From Sphingomonas cavernae (GTDB taxonomy: Bacteria > Pseudomonadota > Alphaproteobacteria > Sphingomonadales > Sphingomonadaceae): a stretch of 64,000 bases of DNA. Shown here piece after piece: positions 1 through 8,420 of this stretch. Both the position numbers and the translations under genes were made by a program. The notes under the pieces are model-generated. The model was not told the origin of the DNA. It ran no database searches and saw only the letters and a program-made list of their open reading frames with translations. The stretch covers positions 746,501-810,500 of the forward strand of contig NZ_QYUM01000003.1 in assembly GCF_003590775.1 (NCBI RefSeq), in the 5' to 3' direction. Each line of letters begins with the position of its first letter. Positions within the stretch are counted from its first letter, which is position 1.

Positions 1-93
1 ATCGCATCCGCCATGATCGGTGTCGAACCGAACGCTGTTGCCCATGCGCAACGATGTGCCATGATGGCCATCGATGGGGCAAGGAGTAAGAGG

Positions 94-603
94 ATGCGGT
101 TGCGTTCGGGGCTTGGAATGGCACTGATTTTGACGCTGGCGCCAGGGCCTGCATATGCGGACGCGGCTTCTGGGCAAGCTGCCTTTGATCGCCTGAAGGC
201 ATTGGTGGGCAATTGGAAGGGGCAAGCGTCAAATGGACGCGGCCCCGACGTCACGTTCAGGCTGATCGCGGCCGGCAGCGTACTGGTCGAGGATTGGACC
301 ACGGCCTCCGGGCGACAGTCCATGACCGTCTTTCACATGGATGGCGATGCGCTGATCGCGACACATTATTGTCCGCTCGGCAATCAACCGCGCATGGCAT
401 TGACCCCGATTAGCGAGCCCACCCGGTTCGCGTTCGATTTTCGCGACGCGACCAACTTGCGCGACCCGGCAGATGCGCATCAGCACGGCGTCGTCATAGA
501 GTTCGGCCATCCGGATTCGATGACGTGGACCGAAACCTATGTAGCGAAGGGTGTCCCTGAAACGACGCGGATCGATTTCGTCCGTGCGGACAAGGACCGT
601 TGA
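94..603 (+). CDS. Secreted hypothetical protein
   Basis: A 169-residue protein of unknown function. The ATG at 94 is preferred over an in-frame ATG at 13 because AAGGAG lies at 81-86, seven bases upstream, and because the protein then opens with an Arg-rich n-region, a hydrophobic stretch (ALILTLAPG) and an AYADA signal-peptidase-like site near residue 24. The mature part has a repeated beta-strand character (NWKG, VLVEDWT, HMDGDAL, THYC), resembling small lipocalin-like or DUF1579-type secreted proteins, but this is only a likeness. It converges with the response-regulator gene, whose stop lies one base away. No operon partner is visible on its own strand. Confidence 0.75.
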   Translation: MRLRSGLGMALILTLAPGPAYADAASGQAAFDRLKALVGNWKGQASNGRGPDVTFRLIAAGSVLVEDWTTASGRQSMTVFHMDGDALIATHYCPLGNQPRMALTPISEPTRFAFDFRDATNLRDPADAHQHGVVIEFGHPDSMTWTETYVAKGVPETTRIDFVRADKDR

Positions 604-2040
604 TCAGGCGGCGTCGCCGATACCGAGTTCGCCGAGCTTGCGGTAGAGCGTCGAGCGGCCGATGCCGAGGCGACGGGCGACCTCGGTCATGCGGCCGCGA
701 TAATGGCCGATGGCTAGGCGGATGACGTCGGCCTCGATCTCCTCGAGCGGGCGAAGATTGCCGTCGGCGCGGTAGAGCGTGACGCCCGGGCCGTCGGTGA
801 CGGCGCTGTGCCCGTGGGTTTGCTGCGTTCGTGGCTGTGGGTTGGCGGCATATTCGGCGATCTGCGGAAAATCGGAACGGGTGAGCGCATCGCCCTCGCA
901 CAGCACAGCGGCGCGGAAGAGCGCGTTCTGGAGCTGGCGGACGTTACCCGGCCAGTCATAGCCGATGAGCAGCGACAGCGCTTCGTCGGTGATACCCAGG
1001 CTGTGAAGTCCGGGCTGCTGAGCGATGCGTGCGAGCATGTGGCGCGCGAGCGCGGGGATGTCGCCGGGTCGTTCGCGCAGAGGCGGGATCGTCACCTGGA
1101 CGACGTTGAGGCGGTAATAGAGATCCTCGCGGAATCGGCCGGCATTGACCTCGTCGATCAGGCGCTTGTTGGTTGCGGCAATGACGCGGACGTCGACCTC
1201 GCGTACCGAACGGCTGCCGATCGGCTGGACCTCTCCTGATTGCAGGACGCGCAACAGCTTGACCTGCGCGTCGAGCGGAAGCTCACCGACTTCGTCGAGG
1301 AAAAGGGTGCCGCCATCGGCGTCCTGAAACTTGCCGATATGGCGATCGAACGCACCAGTAAATGAGCCTTTTTCGTGACCGAAGAGTTCGGATTCGACCA
1401 GATTTGTAGGAATCGCGCCGCAGTTGACTGCGACCATCCGGCGTTTTGCGCGCGGAGATGCGGCATGTATCGCTTCCGCAACGAGTTCCTTGCCGACGCC
1501 GCTTTCACCCTCGACCAGTACGGGCACGCGCGCGCGTGCCGCCTTGGCGGCGATGGCGAGCGCTGCGCGGAAATCGGGGGCGGAGCCGACGATCTCACCA
1601 AAGCCGAGCACCTGGTTGATCTTTTCGGTCAGGGGACGGAGTTCGCCCGTCCCGCTGCGCGTGCTGACCGCAGCGTCGAGCGCGGCGAGCAGCCGGTCGG
1701 GCGCGATCGGCTTGACGAGGAAATCGGTTGCGCCCGCGCGCATCGCGTCGACCGCGGTCGAGACCGACGTGACGGAGGTGAGCATCAATATGGGAAGCGC
1801 GGGCCGACGTTTGCGAATCTCGGCGATGAGCGTGCCCTGATCGGCGCCGGGCGCCCAGTGATCGAGGACGATCGCGTCGAGCATCATCCCGTCCTGCGTG
1901 CCAAGCATCGCTATGGCGGTTTCCGAATCGCCCGCGAAGACGGTGCGCCAGCCCGCGCGTCCCGCGATCGCCGATACCAGCCGACGCTGCGCGGGCTCGT
2001 CGTCGATAAGCATAAGCAATCTGGTGCCTTGGGGTGTCAT
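604..2040 (-). CDS. Sigma-54-dependent NtrC-family response regulator
   Basis: A 478-residue transcriptional activator. The receiver domain (about residues 8-125) has acidic residues D13 and D14, phospho-acceptor D60 in IVLDHW, and the conserved lysine in FLVKP. The central AAA+ sigma-54 domain carries Walker A GESGVGKE, Walker [10 protein letters not shown] and the sigma-54 contact loop as GSFTGA, where GAFTGA is usual. The C-terminal Fis-type helix-turn-helix is [13 protein letters not shown]. The ATG at 2040 starts directly at the receiver domain; a longer frame to 2139 would add an unconserved leader. No partner histidine kinase is adjacent, so signal and targets are unknown. It is divergent from the cytochrome oxidase subunit gene at 2225. 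Confidence 0.92.
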   Translation of the reverse strand: MTPQGTRLLMLIDDEPAQRRLVSAIAGRAGWRTVFAGDSETAIAMLGTQDGMMLDAIVLDHWAPGADQGTLIAEIRKRRPALPILMLTSVTSVSTAVDAMRAGATDFLVKPIAPDRLLAALDAAVSTRSGTGELRPLTEKINQVLGFGEIVGSAPDFRAALAIAAKAARARVPVLVEGESGVGKELVAEAIHAASPRAKRRMVAVNCGAIPTNLVESELFGHEKGSFTGAFDRHIGKFQDADGGTLFLDEVGELPLDAQVKLLRVLQSGEVQPIGSRSVREVDVRVIAATNKRLIDEVNAGRFREDLYYRLNVVQVTIPPLRERPGDIPALARHMLARIAQQPGLHSLGITDEALSLLIGYDWPGNVRQLQNALFRAAVLCEGDALTRSDFPQIAEYAANPQPRTQQTHGHSAVTDGPGVTLYRADGNLRPLEEIEADVIRLAIGHYRGRMTEVARRLGIGRSTLYRKLGELGIGDAA

Positions 2041-2224
2041 TACCGTAGCGTCCTGTCCCGTTAGGGGACGATCTAGACCGTTCTGGGTAAATACAGGCTT
2101 AAGGCGGCCCCAAGGAAAACTGCGCTGCGCCCCCGCCATATGCGGGGTTGAGGACAGGGAAATTGCTGTCTAAGGCATGGCGGCGTTCGCAAAGGCGACG
2201 ACTGGACAGCTTCAGGGGAATATA

Positions 2225-2350
2225 ATGGCCGACAAGGGCGACATGCAGATGCACGATCAGACCTATCACGGGTTTCTGACGCTGTTGAAGGTTGGCACCG
2301 CCGCGAGCATCATTCTCGCCGCCATCGTCATCTTCGTGATCGCGAACTGA
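2225..2350 (+). CDS. aa3-type cytochrome c oxidase subunit IV (small)
   Basis: A 41-residue single-pass membrane protein. It has a short acidic and His-containing N-terminus, the family signature HDQTYHGF, then LLKVGT and one hydrophobic helix (ASIILAAIVIFVIAN) to the stop. This matches the bacterial aa3-type oxidase subunit IV family (PF07835), a one-helix accessory subunit of cytochrome c oxidase in alphaproteobacteria. GGGGAA at 2215-2220 serves as ribosome binding site. It ends eight bases before pntAA, so the two are probably cotranscribed. The main oxidase genes are not in this window. Confidence 0.85.
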   Translation: MADKGDMQMHDQTYHGFLTLLKVGTAASIILAAIVIFVIAN

Positions 2351-2358
2351 TCGCCCGC

Positions 2359-3495
2359 ATGAAGATTGCGGTGCTGGGGGAGGGCGCCGAAGGTGAGCGC
2401 CGCGTTTCGGCAACGCCCGAAACGGTCAAGAAATTCATCGGCCTTGGCGCCGAGCTGGCGGTCGAGAAAGGCGCGGGAACAGGCGCCACGATCGCGGATA
2501 GCGCATATGAGGAAGCCGGCGCGACGTTGGGCACGCGCGCTGCAGTGCTCAAGGATGCCGACATCGTCCTCGGCGTGCAGGGACCTGACCCCGCGAGCAT
2601 CAAAGGCGTGAAGCCCGGCGCGTGGATCGTCGCGGGGCTCAATCCGTTCGGCGAGCGCGCACGTGTCGACGAATATGCCAAGCTGGGCGTCGAGGCGCTG
2701 GCGATGGAGTTCATGCCGCGCATCACGCGCGCGCAGTCGATGGACATATTGTCGTCGCAGTCCAACCTTGCAGGTTACAAGGCGGTGCTCGATGCCGCGG
2801 CCGAATATGGCAGGGCCTTCCCGATGATGATGACCGCGGCGGGCACGGTTTCGGCCGCGCGCGTGTTCATCATGGGCGTGGGCGTGGCGGGCCTTCAGGC
2901 GATCGCGACCGCACGACGCCTTGGTGCGCAGGTGTCGGCGACCGACGTCCGCGCGGCGACCAGGGAGCAGATCGAGAGCCTTGGCGCCAAGGCGATCTTC
3001 GTCGAGAGCGTCAAGGGCATCGAGGGCGAAGGCACGGGCGGCTATGCCACCGAGATGTCTGACGAATACAAGGCGGCGCAGGCCGAGCTGGTGTCGTCGC
3101 ACATCGCCAAACAGGACATCGTGATCACCACCGCGCTGATCCCGGGGCGCACGGCACCGCGGCTGATCAGCGACGCGCAACTTAAGACAATGAAGCCCGG
3201 ATCGGTGATCGTCGACCTCGCGGTCGAGCAGGGCGGCAATGTCGAGGGCGCGGTCGCGGGACAGATCGTCGAGAAGCATGGCGTGAAGATCGTGGGGCAC
3301 AAGAATGTGCCGAGCCGGCTTGCGGCCGATACGTCGGCGCTGTTCTCGCGCAACCTGTTCAACTTCCTCAGCGCCTTCTGGGACAAGGATGCGGGCCGTC
3401 CGGTGCTGCCCGATGATGACGAGATCACGCAGGCGATCCGGCTGACCCAAGGCGGGAAGGTCGTGAACGCCCGGCTTCTGGATATGGCGTCCTGA
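2359..3495 (+). CDS. pntAA: NAD(P) transhydrogenase subunit alpha, part 1 (dI)
   Basis: A 378-residue soluble NAD(H)-binding component (domain I) of proton-translocating transhydrogenase, which moves hydride between NADH and NADP+ using the proton gradient. The N-terminus (MKIAVLGEGAEGERRVSATPE) and the RITRAQSMDILSSQ segment are typical. The Rossmann motif is GVGVAGLQAIATARRLGA with the following acidic VSATDVR. The C-terminal PSRLAADTSALFSRNLFNF is also conserved. The subunit is split from the membrane part as usual in alphaproteobacteria. The partners pntAB and pntB lie downstream, but a histidine kinase gene intervenes. Confidence 0.97.
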   Translation: MKIAVLGEGAEGERRVSATPETVKKFIGLGAELAVEKGAGTGATIADSAYEEAGATLGTRAAVLKDADIVLGVQGPDPASIKGVKPGAWIVAGLNPFGERARVDEYAKLGVEALAMEFMPRITRAQSMDILSSQSNLAGYKAVLDAAAEYGRAFPMMMTAAGTVSAARVFIMGVGVAGLQAIATARRLGAQVSATDVRAATREQIESLGAKAIFVESVKGIEGEGTGGYATEMSDEYKAAQAELVSSHIAKQDIVITTALIPGRTAPRLISDAQLKTMKPGSVIVDLAVEQGGNVEGAVAGQIVEKHGVKIVGHKNVPSRLAADTSALFSRNLFNFLSAFWDKDAGRPVLPDDDEITQAIRLTQGGKVVNARLLDMAS

Positions 3496-3545
3496 CCGTC
3501 CGGCATCGCCCGGAACCAAAGGAAATGGTGCAGCGATGAACACCG

Positions 3546-4688
3546 ATGCTTGATCACAGACTGAACCTGGCGCCGCCTACGCGACGCGAGGCGGCGCTGC
3601 TCACGGTCGTGCTGTGGATCGCGGTTCTTTCGGTCGTCTCCCTGGCAGCGCTGCTGACAGGCCAGGTCCAAAGCCTGCCGGAAGCACTGTCGCTGTTCAC
3701 CGGCTTCGTCACGGCGCTGTGTTTCGCGCCGATCCTCTACGGTGTCGTGCATCTGGTGTCGTCGCGGCCATTATGGCTTGCCGTACCCGTGATATTTGCC
3801 GGTCTGACGACGACGGCCGTGCTGCAGATGCTGGGCGACTATGGCGGCCAGTATCTGCTCCACCTGTCGTTCGCCGACCATCGGATGCCCGAAAGCACGC
3901 CGCAGGCGATGATGGTAACGACCGTCATCTATTGGGCGTTGAGCGCCTGCAACATGGGTTTGCTTTGGATTTCGGCGGCATCCCGCCGGATCCGGGTGAA
4001 AGAGACCGAACTCGCGCGATCGCAGGTGGCAACGCTGCAAGCACAGCTCAGCCTGCTGCGCATGCAGCTCAATCCCCATTTCATGTGCAATTCGCTCAAT
4101 ACCGTATCGAGCCTGATCCTCGACAGCCAGCACGCAGAGGCAAATCGCATGGTCGAACGGCTCGCCGATTTCCTGCGAGGCGTGATGGATATCGACGGCG
4201 ATGAAATACGACTGAGCGACGAGCTGAAAACGATCGATTCCTATATCCACGTCGAAGCCACGCGCTTTGGCAGCCGGCTTCACGTCGCAATCGATGCAGC
4301 CGACGAGGTGATGGACGCGGCCGTTCCCAATTTCATTCTTCAGCCGTTGGTTGAAAATGCGCTCAAATATGGTGTGGAGCCCGTACCCGGCCCGGTTTCG
4401 CTTTGCGTCAAAGCGCGGCGCGACGCGCGCGAGCTTGTGCTGACGGTCGAAAACGAGTCGCAGCAGACACTGGCGACACAGGCATTGACCGGCGTTTCCC
4501 CGGGTCATGGTATTGGCCTCAACAACACCCGGGCACGGCTGCAGATGCTGTTCGGTGATCGTGGCACGCTTGAAACCCAAAGGCTCGACCGCGGCTTTCG
4601 CGCGACGATCCGGATCCCTTTCAACGCGCTGGCACCGGCGCAGGACTGCAAAACCGCCGGACGAGGGGACATGGCGATGCAGCAATAG
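3546..4688 (+). CDS. LytS/YehU-type sensor histidine kinase
   Basis: A 380-residue membrane histidine kinase. About four hydrophobic segments lie in residues 18-145, followed by a linker coiled coil and a His_kinase (PF06580) domain. The H-box is LNPHFMCNSLN with H178, the N-box is PLVENALKYG with N271, and the G-box is GHGIGLNNTRARL. In this family the cognate regulator is usually an adjacent LytTR response regulator, and none is present here. The gene sits 50 bases after pntAA and 81 bases before pntAB on the same strand, inside what is normally a three-gene operon. A five-codon ATG...TGA frame (3536-3553) overlaps its start. The signal is unknown. Confidence 0.9.
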   Translation: MLDHRLNLAPPTRREAALLTVVLWIAVLSVVSLAALLTGQVQSLPEALSLFTGFVTALCFAPILYGVVHLVSSRPLWLAVPVIFAGLTTTAVLQMLGDYGGQYLLHLSFADHRMPESTPQAMMVTTVIYWALSACNMGLLWISAASRRIRVKETELARSQVATLQAQLSLLRMQLNPHFMCNSLNTVSSLILDSQHAEANRMVERLADFLRGVMDIDGDEIRLSDELKTIDSYIHVEATRFGSRLHVAIDAADEVMDAAVPNFILQPLVENALKYGVEPVPGPVSLCVKARRDARELVLTVENESQQTLATQALTGVSPGHGIGLNNTRARLQMLFGDRGTLETQRLDRGFRATIRIPFNALAPAQDCKTAGRGDMAMQQ

Positions 4689-4769
4689 GCGTTGCGTTCA
4701 ATCATTCGGCGCGCGCAATCGGGCGGCGTCGGTTCGCCGCTTCAAGCGGTGCGATAACAGGGGCTAATC

Positions 4770-5054
4770 ATGGACTTCATATCCATCCTGTCGATTTTCG
4801 TGCTGGCGTGTTTCGTCGGCTATTATGTGGTCTGGTCGGTGACGCCCGCGTTGCACACGCCGTTGATGGCGGTGACCAACGCGATTTCGTCGGTGATCAT
4901 CGTGGGTGCGCTGATCGCGTCCGCCGCCGCGGGCTCGCCCAGCGCCAAATGGCTCGGGCTGGTTGGCGTGGCGCTGGCGAGCGTCAACATCTTCGGGGGC
5001 TTCGCGGTCACCGCGCGGATGCTCGCGATGTACAAGAAGAAGGAAAAGAAGTGA
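4770..5054 (+). CDS. pntAB: NAD(P) transhydrogenase subunit alpha, part 2
   Basis: A 94-residue integral membrane protein forming the alpha part of the proton-conducting domain II of transhydrogenase. Three to four hydrophobic helices are visible (ISILSIFVLACFVGYYVVW, LMAVTNAISSVIIVGAL, WLGLVGVALASVNIFGGF), and the HTPLMAVTNAIS and NIFGGFAVTARML segments are family signatures. It ends in a lysine-rich tail. A palindromic repeat fills the 129 bases between it and pntB. Confidence 0.96.
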   Translation: MDFISILSIFVLACFVGYYVVWSVTPALHTPLMAVTNAISSVIIVGALIASAAAGSPSAKWLGLVGVALASVNIFGGFAVTARMLAMYKKKEKK

Positions 5055-5070
5055 TGCCTTCACCCTTCTT

Positions 5071-5155
5071 CGTCATTCCAGCGAAAGCTGGAATCTCTTT
5101 TTCCCCTGACATCGCGGCCAAGGCCAATGAGATTCCAGCTTTCGCTGGAATGACG
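5071..5155. repeat. Paired palindromic repeat between pntAB and pntB
   Basis: Two 27-base arms (5071-5097 and 5129-5155) are exact inverted copies of each other, and each arm contains its own mini-hairpin TTCCAGC-GAAA-GCTGGAA. The structure looks like a sphingomonad REP/BIME element. In the transcript it would form a long stem or two small hairpins inside the pnt operon. It has no terminal T-run, so it is not an obvious terminator. Confidence 0.85.
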
Positions 5156-5183
5156 GGGGTTTTGAATTGGGGGATCACCGGAA

Positions 5184-6593
5184 ATGCATGAAGCCACTCC
5201 CGTCAACCCCTGGGTTGCGCTCGCCTATCTGATCGCGGGCGTCTGTTTCATCCTTGCGCTGCGCGGGCTTTCGAGCCCCGAGAGCAGCCGCCGTGGCAAC
5301 CGCTTCGGCATGATCGGCATGGGGCTCGCGGTGGGCACCACGCTCATCACGCACGAGATCGCCAGCTTGCCGGAGATCGGCGGCGCCATCGCGATCGGCG
5401 GCGTCATCGGCTTTGTCATTGCGCGCAAGATCGCGATGACCGCGATGCCGCAGCTTGTGGCGGCGTTCCACTCGCTGGTCGGTATGGCCGCGGTGCTTGT
5501 GGCGGCGGCCGCCTATCAGAATCCGGAGGCGTTCCACATCGTCGATGCCGCGGGACAGATCTTCGCGGTCAGCCGCGTCGAAATGGGCTTGGGTATCGCG
5601 ATTGGTGCGATCACCTTCTCGGGTTCGGTGATCGCGTTCCTGAAACTCAACGGTAATATGAGCGGAAAGCCCATCATGCTGCCCGCACGCCACTTCATCA
5701 ATCTGGGGACGCTCGCCGCGATCCTTGGCCTGATCGGCTATTTCGTGACTGACCAGAGCCCCTGGGTGTTCTGGACCGTCACCGCGCTTTCGTTCCTGAT
5801 CGGCTTCCTGCTCATCATCCCGATCGGCGGCGCGGACATGCCGGTGGTCGTCTCGATGCTCAACTCCTATTCGGGCTGGGCTGCCGCGGCGATGGGCTTC
5901 ACGCTCTCCAACACCGCGATGATCATCACGGGCGCGCTGGTGGGCTCGTCGGGTGCGATCCTGTCCTACATCATGTGCCGCGCGATGAACCGCAGCTTTA
6001 TCAGCGTGATCGCGGGCGGCTTCGGCGCCGAGGCAGCGATCACCGGAGGTGGCGCCGCGACCGACCGGCCGTGGAAGCGCGGTTCGGCCGAGGACGCGGC
6101 GTTCCTGATGAAGCAGGCCGAAAGCGTCATCATCATTCCCGGATACGGCATGGCGGTGGCGCAGGCGCAGCATGCGCTGCGCGAAATGGGCGACCTGCTC
6201 AAGGAAGAGGGCGTGAAGGTGAAATACGCCATCCACCCCGTCGCCGGCCGCATGCCCGGGCACATGAACGTGCTGCTGGCCGAGGCGAGCGTGCCTTATG
6301 ACGAGGTGTTCGAGCTGGAGGACATCAACTCCGAATTCGCGCAGGCCGATGTCGCCTTCGTGATCGGCGCGAATGACGTGACCAATCCGGCCGCCAAGAC
6401 CGACAAGACCTCGCCGATCTACGGCATGCCCGTGCTCGACGTCGAAAAGGCCAAGACCGTGCTGTTCGTGAAGCGCTCTATGGGCGGCGTCGGTTATGCC
6501 GGCGTCGACAACGAGGTCTTCTACATGGACAACACCATGATGCTCCTCGCCGACGCCAAGAAGATGGTCGAGGATATCGTGAAGTCTCTGTAA
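5184..6593 (+). CDS. pntB: NAD(P) transhydrogenase subunit beta
   Basis: A 469-residue protein. The N-terminal half is the beta part of membrane domain II (about nine hydrophobic helices, including AFHSLVGMAAVLVAAAAY). The C-terminal domain III binds NADP(H), with IIPGYGMAVAQAQHALRE as the Rossmann fingerprint, followed by HPVAGRMPGHMNVLLAEA, VIGANDVTNPAA and SMGGVGYAGVDN. With pntAA and pntAB it makes the complete proton-driven NADPH-forming enzyme. A rho-independent terminator follows at 6619. Confidence 0.97.
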   Translation: MHEATPVNPWVALAYLIAGVCFILALRGLSSPESSRRGNRFGMIGMGLAVGTTLITHEIASLPEIGGAIAIGGVIGFVIARKIAMTAMPQLVAAFHSLVGMAAVLVAAAAYQNPEAFHIVDAAGQIFAVSRVEMGLGIAIGAITFSGSVIAFLKLNGNMSGKPIMLPARHFINLGTLAAILGLIGYFVTDQSPWVFWTVTALSFLIGFLLIIPIGGADMPVVVSMLNSYSGWAAAAMGFTLSNTAMIITGALVGSSGAILSYIMCRAMNRSFISVIAGGFGAEAAITGGGAATDRPWKRGSAEDAAFLMKQAESVIIIPGYGMAVAQAQHALREMGDLLKEEGVKVKYAIHPVAGRMPGHMNVLLAEASVPYDEVFELEDINSEFAQADVAFVIGANDVTNPAAKTDKTSPIYGMPVLDVEKAKTVLFVKRSMGGVGYAGVDNEVFYMDNTMMLLADAKKMVEDIVKSL

Positions 6594-6618
6594 CGATCCC
6601 GCTATTGTGCGGTTCGGA

Positions 6619-6654
6619 CGCCCCGGTCGGCAGGATATGCCGGCCGGGGCGTTT
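6619..6654 (+). terminator. Terminator of the pnt operon
   Basis: An inverted repeat with arms CGCCCCGGTCGGC (6619-6631) and GCCGGCCGGGGCG (6639-6651), one mismatch or wobble, a 7-base loop and a short T-run. It lies 26 bases after the pntB stop. Confidence 0.75.
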
Positions 6655-6785
6655 GCGTTTGGCCTTGCGTCAGGACGTCTGGCGCGAGAACACTCCGAAA
6701 TGGAGGAAATGGCGTCGCGGGGGCAAGGCGGGGCATGGTGAAGTATGAGAAGGGCGTGGGTGCCCACACTACTGCAGCGTGGGTT

Positions 6786-6940
6786 TAATTGGCATCACGT
6801 CACCGCTCATCCTGAGGAGGGGCTGAGCGAAGGCGAAGACCCGTCTCGAAGGATCCGGCAGCGTGCGTCCTTCGAGACGCCGTTTCGCCAAGCTCACCGG
6901 CTCCTCAGGATGAGCGGCATATTAAGGCACGATGCTCTAA
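6786..6940. repeat. MITE-like palindromic element, copy 1
   Basis: The core arms CCGCTCATCCTGAGGAG (6803-6819) and its inverse (6901-6917) enclose about 80 bases with a further palindrome (CGTCTCGAAGGA...TCCTTCGAGACG). The right edge reads GCACGATGCTCTAA, a degraded form of the CTAGAGC-type terminus seen in other copies. A nearly identical copy in the same orientation lies at 7961-8135, so the pair brackets the MarR-like gene. Apart from this element and the pnt terminator, nothing is seen between 6594 and 7025. Confidence 0.8.
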
Positions 6941-7025
6941 GCTCCCCCGTTTCGGAGCGATCGGGCCTTTGACTGGTCCGCTTTGGCTGCGAAGTGCGGA
7001 ACAGACGTCGAACATGGAGGGCGGG

Positions 7026-7964
7026 ATGCAGCAGCGGGACGGGGTGGCGCACGCCGATTATGGCAAGGAACCGGCGGTGCTTGTTCTCGCCGACAATGCG
7101 CAGGCGCAGGCGACGGCCAAAGCGGCGGTGATCGCGGCGGGCGGGCGCGTGGCGGCGGCGGTTCCGCTGGGTGAGGCGTTGGCGCGGCTGGATGCGCAGG
7201 TTGCGATCGACGCGTTGATGATCGAGCTTACCGAAGATGCCGGTGCAGCGCTGGATGCGCTGCTCGACCGGGTTGAGGCGCTGGCGCGCGACGGGCGCTG
7301 CGTGACCGTGATCGCGATGCCGACGGCGTTGATCGATGTCGTTTCCGCGCGAATCGACCATGCCGATATCCATTTGCTGTGCGAACCCGATGCCATCGAG
7401 CGCGCGGCAGCGATCGGCGGCGCGCTCGCCACGCGCCGGACGTGGCTCAATGATGTCGGCAGCGAGGCCGAGACGCGGCGGCTGCAGCAACTCAGCGAGG
7501 AGGTGGGGCGGATCGCACGGACGCTGGCGTCGCTGTCGCAGGAGGCGCTGGACGCGCGCGGCCGCGATGCGATGCTGGGCGATCGTGCGCCGGCCTATCG
7601 CGCCGAGCCCGCGCCGCCGCTGGCCGCGCCAGTGATCCGCGCCGTCATTCGTGCGCGGCGGCTGCGCGACCGCTTCTTCCATGCCGAGCTTTTCGCCGAT
7701 CCCGCCTGGGACATGCTGCTCGACCTGATGGCGGCCCGGATCGAGCGGGGCGAGGTCGCGGTGTCGAGCCTGTGCATCGCGGCGGCGGTGCCGCCGACCA
7801 CTGCACTGAGGTGGATCCGGACGTTGACCGACGATGGTCTGCTCGTCCGGCGCGCCGATCCTGCCGACGGGCGGCGGGTATTCATCGCGCTCTCGGATAG
7901 CGCCGCGGCGGGGATGAACGGATATTTTTCGGCGCTGGCGCAAACCGGTGCAATCGCGATCTAG
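7026..7964 (+). CDS. MarR-like winged-helix transcriptional regulator
   Basis: A 312-residue protein. GGAGG at 7016-7020 supports the ATG at 7026 over in-frame starts at 6969 and 7014. The N-terminal part (residues 15-130) has a receiver-like alternating alpha/beta pattern (AVLVLADNAQAQ, DALMIEL, CVTVIAMP) without clear phosphorylation residues. A helical linker (ETRRLQQLSEEVGRIARTL) follows. The C-terminal part (about 205-312) is a winged helix with RARRLRDRFF, a recognition-helix-like PPTTALRWIRTLTDDGLL and a wing RRADPADGRRVFIAL, typical of MarR regulators. The stop codon TAG lies in the CTAGAGC end of the following repeat. Its target genes are unknown. Confidence 0.8.
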   Translation: MQQRDGVAHADYGKEPAVLVLADNAQAQATAKAAVIAAGGRVAAAVPLGEALARLDAQVAIDALMIELTEDAGAALDALLDRVEALARDGRCVTVIAMPTALIDVVSARIDHADIHLLCEPDAIERAAAIGGALATRRTWLNDVGSEAETRRLQQLSEEVGRIARTLASLSQEALDARGRDAMLGDRAPAYRAEPAPPLAAPVIRAVIRARRLRDRFFHAELFADPAWDMLLDLMAARIERGEVAVSSLCIAAAVPPTTALRWIRTLTDDGLLVRRADPADGRRVFIALSDSAAAGMNGYFSALAQTGAIAI

Positions 7965-8135
7965 AGCATCGTGCGTTAAATCGGCATTGTCTCACCGCTC
8001 ATCCTGAGGAGGGGCTGAGCGAAGGCGAAGACCCGTCTCGAAGGATCCGGCACCGTGCGTCCTTCGAGACGCCGTTTCGCCAAGCTCAACGGCTCCTCAG
8101 GATGAGCGGGTCTGATTTAACGCACCATGCTGTAG
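7961..8135. repeat. MITE-like palindromic element, copy 2
   Basis: Terminal inverted repeats CTAGAGCATCGTGCGTTAAATC (7961-7982, pairing with the region ending at 8135) surround the same CCGCTCATCCTGAGGAG core as copy 1 (arms 7995-8011 and 8093-8109). The terminal CTAG supplies the stop codon of the preceding gene. The same type of terminus with different cores occurs at 40101 and at the 35.9 kb palindrome. Confidence 0.8.
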
Positions 8136-8213
8136 ACCTTGAACAGACCCTGATTCACGTTCTCGGCGGAAGCGCACAGCGCTTCCACCTCAAACGATCA
8201 GGCTCCGGGGTTG
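8132..8213. repeat. TAGACCTTGA-type palindromic repeat, copy 1
   Basis: It starts TAGACCTTGA and ends CAAACGATCAGGCT, with the internal hairpin GGAAGCGCACAGCGCTTCC. Related copies lie at 42361-42424 and 61038-61086, each starting at or in the stop codon of a gene. No coding potential is seen between here and the tRNA. Confidence 0.65.
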
Positions 8214-8269
8214 CCGTGAGGCGCGCGAAGTGGCATGGGCCGCTTCCCGGAGTGCGGCATACGCACAGG

Positions 8270-8345
8270 GGGCGCTTAGCTCAGTTGGTAGAGCATCTCG
8301 TTTACACCGAGAGGGTCGGCGGTTCGAGCCCGTCAGCGCCCACCA
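8270..8345 (+). tRNA. tRNA-Val (anticodon TAC)
   Basis: A 76-base cloverleaf. The acceptor stem GGGCGCT pairs with AGCGCCC, the D-arm is GCTC-AGTTGGTA-GAGC, the anticodon stem-loop is TCTCG-TTTACAC-CGAGA with anticodon TAC, and the T-arm is GGCGG-TTCGAGC-CCGTC. The discriminator A and the CCA end are encoded. The folding was done by eye and all stems pair. Confidence 0.96.
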
Positions 8346-8420
8346 GCCTTCCCCGCAGGCGACGCGGGGCGTAGCCGAGGAGAAGGCTCGCCCGGCGGCC
8401 GGATCGGGCTTCAACCAGTT

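Noticed and set aside
3536-3553. Five-codon leader overlapping the histidine kinase start
   Set aside because: Too short to distinguish from chance; noted only in the kinase entry.
6786-8135. Composite transposon made of the two direct palindromic copies around the MarR-like gene
   Set aside because: The copies contain no transposase and no target duplication around the whole unit was found; more simply two independent insertions of the same element.
8102-8374. Frame covering the tRNA-Val gene
   Set aside because: It runs through the tRNA and two palindromic repeats and shows no family likeness.
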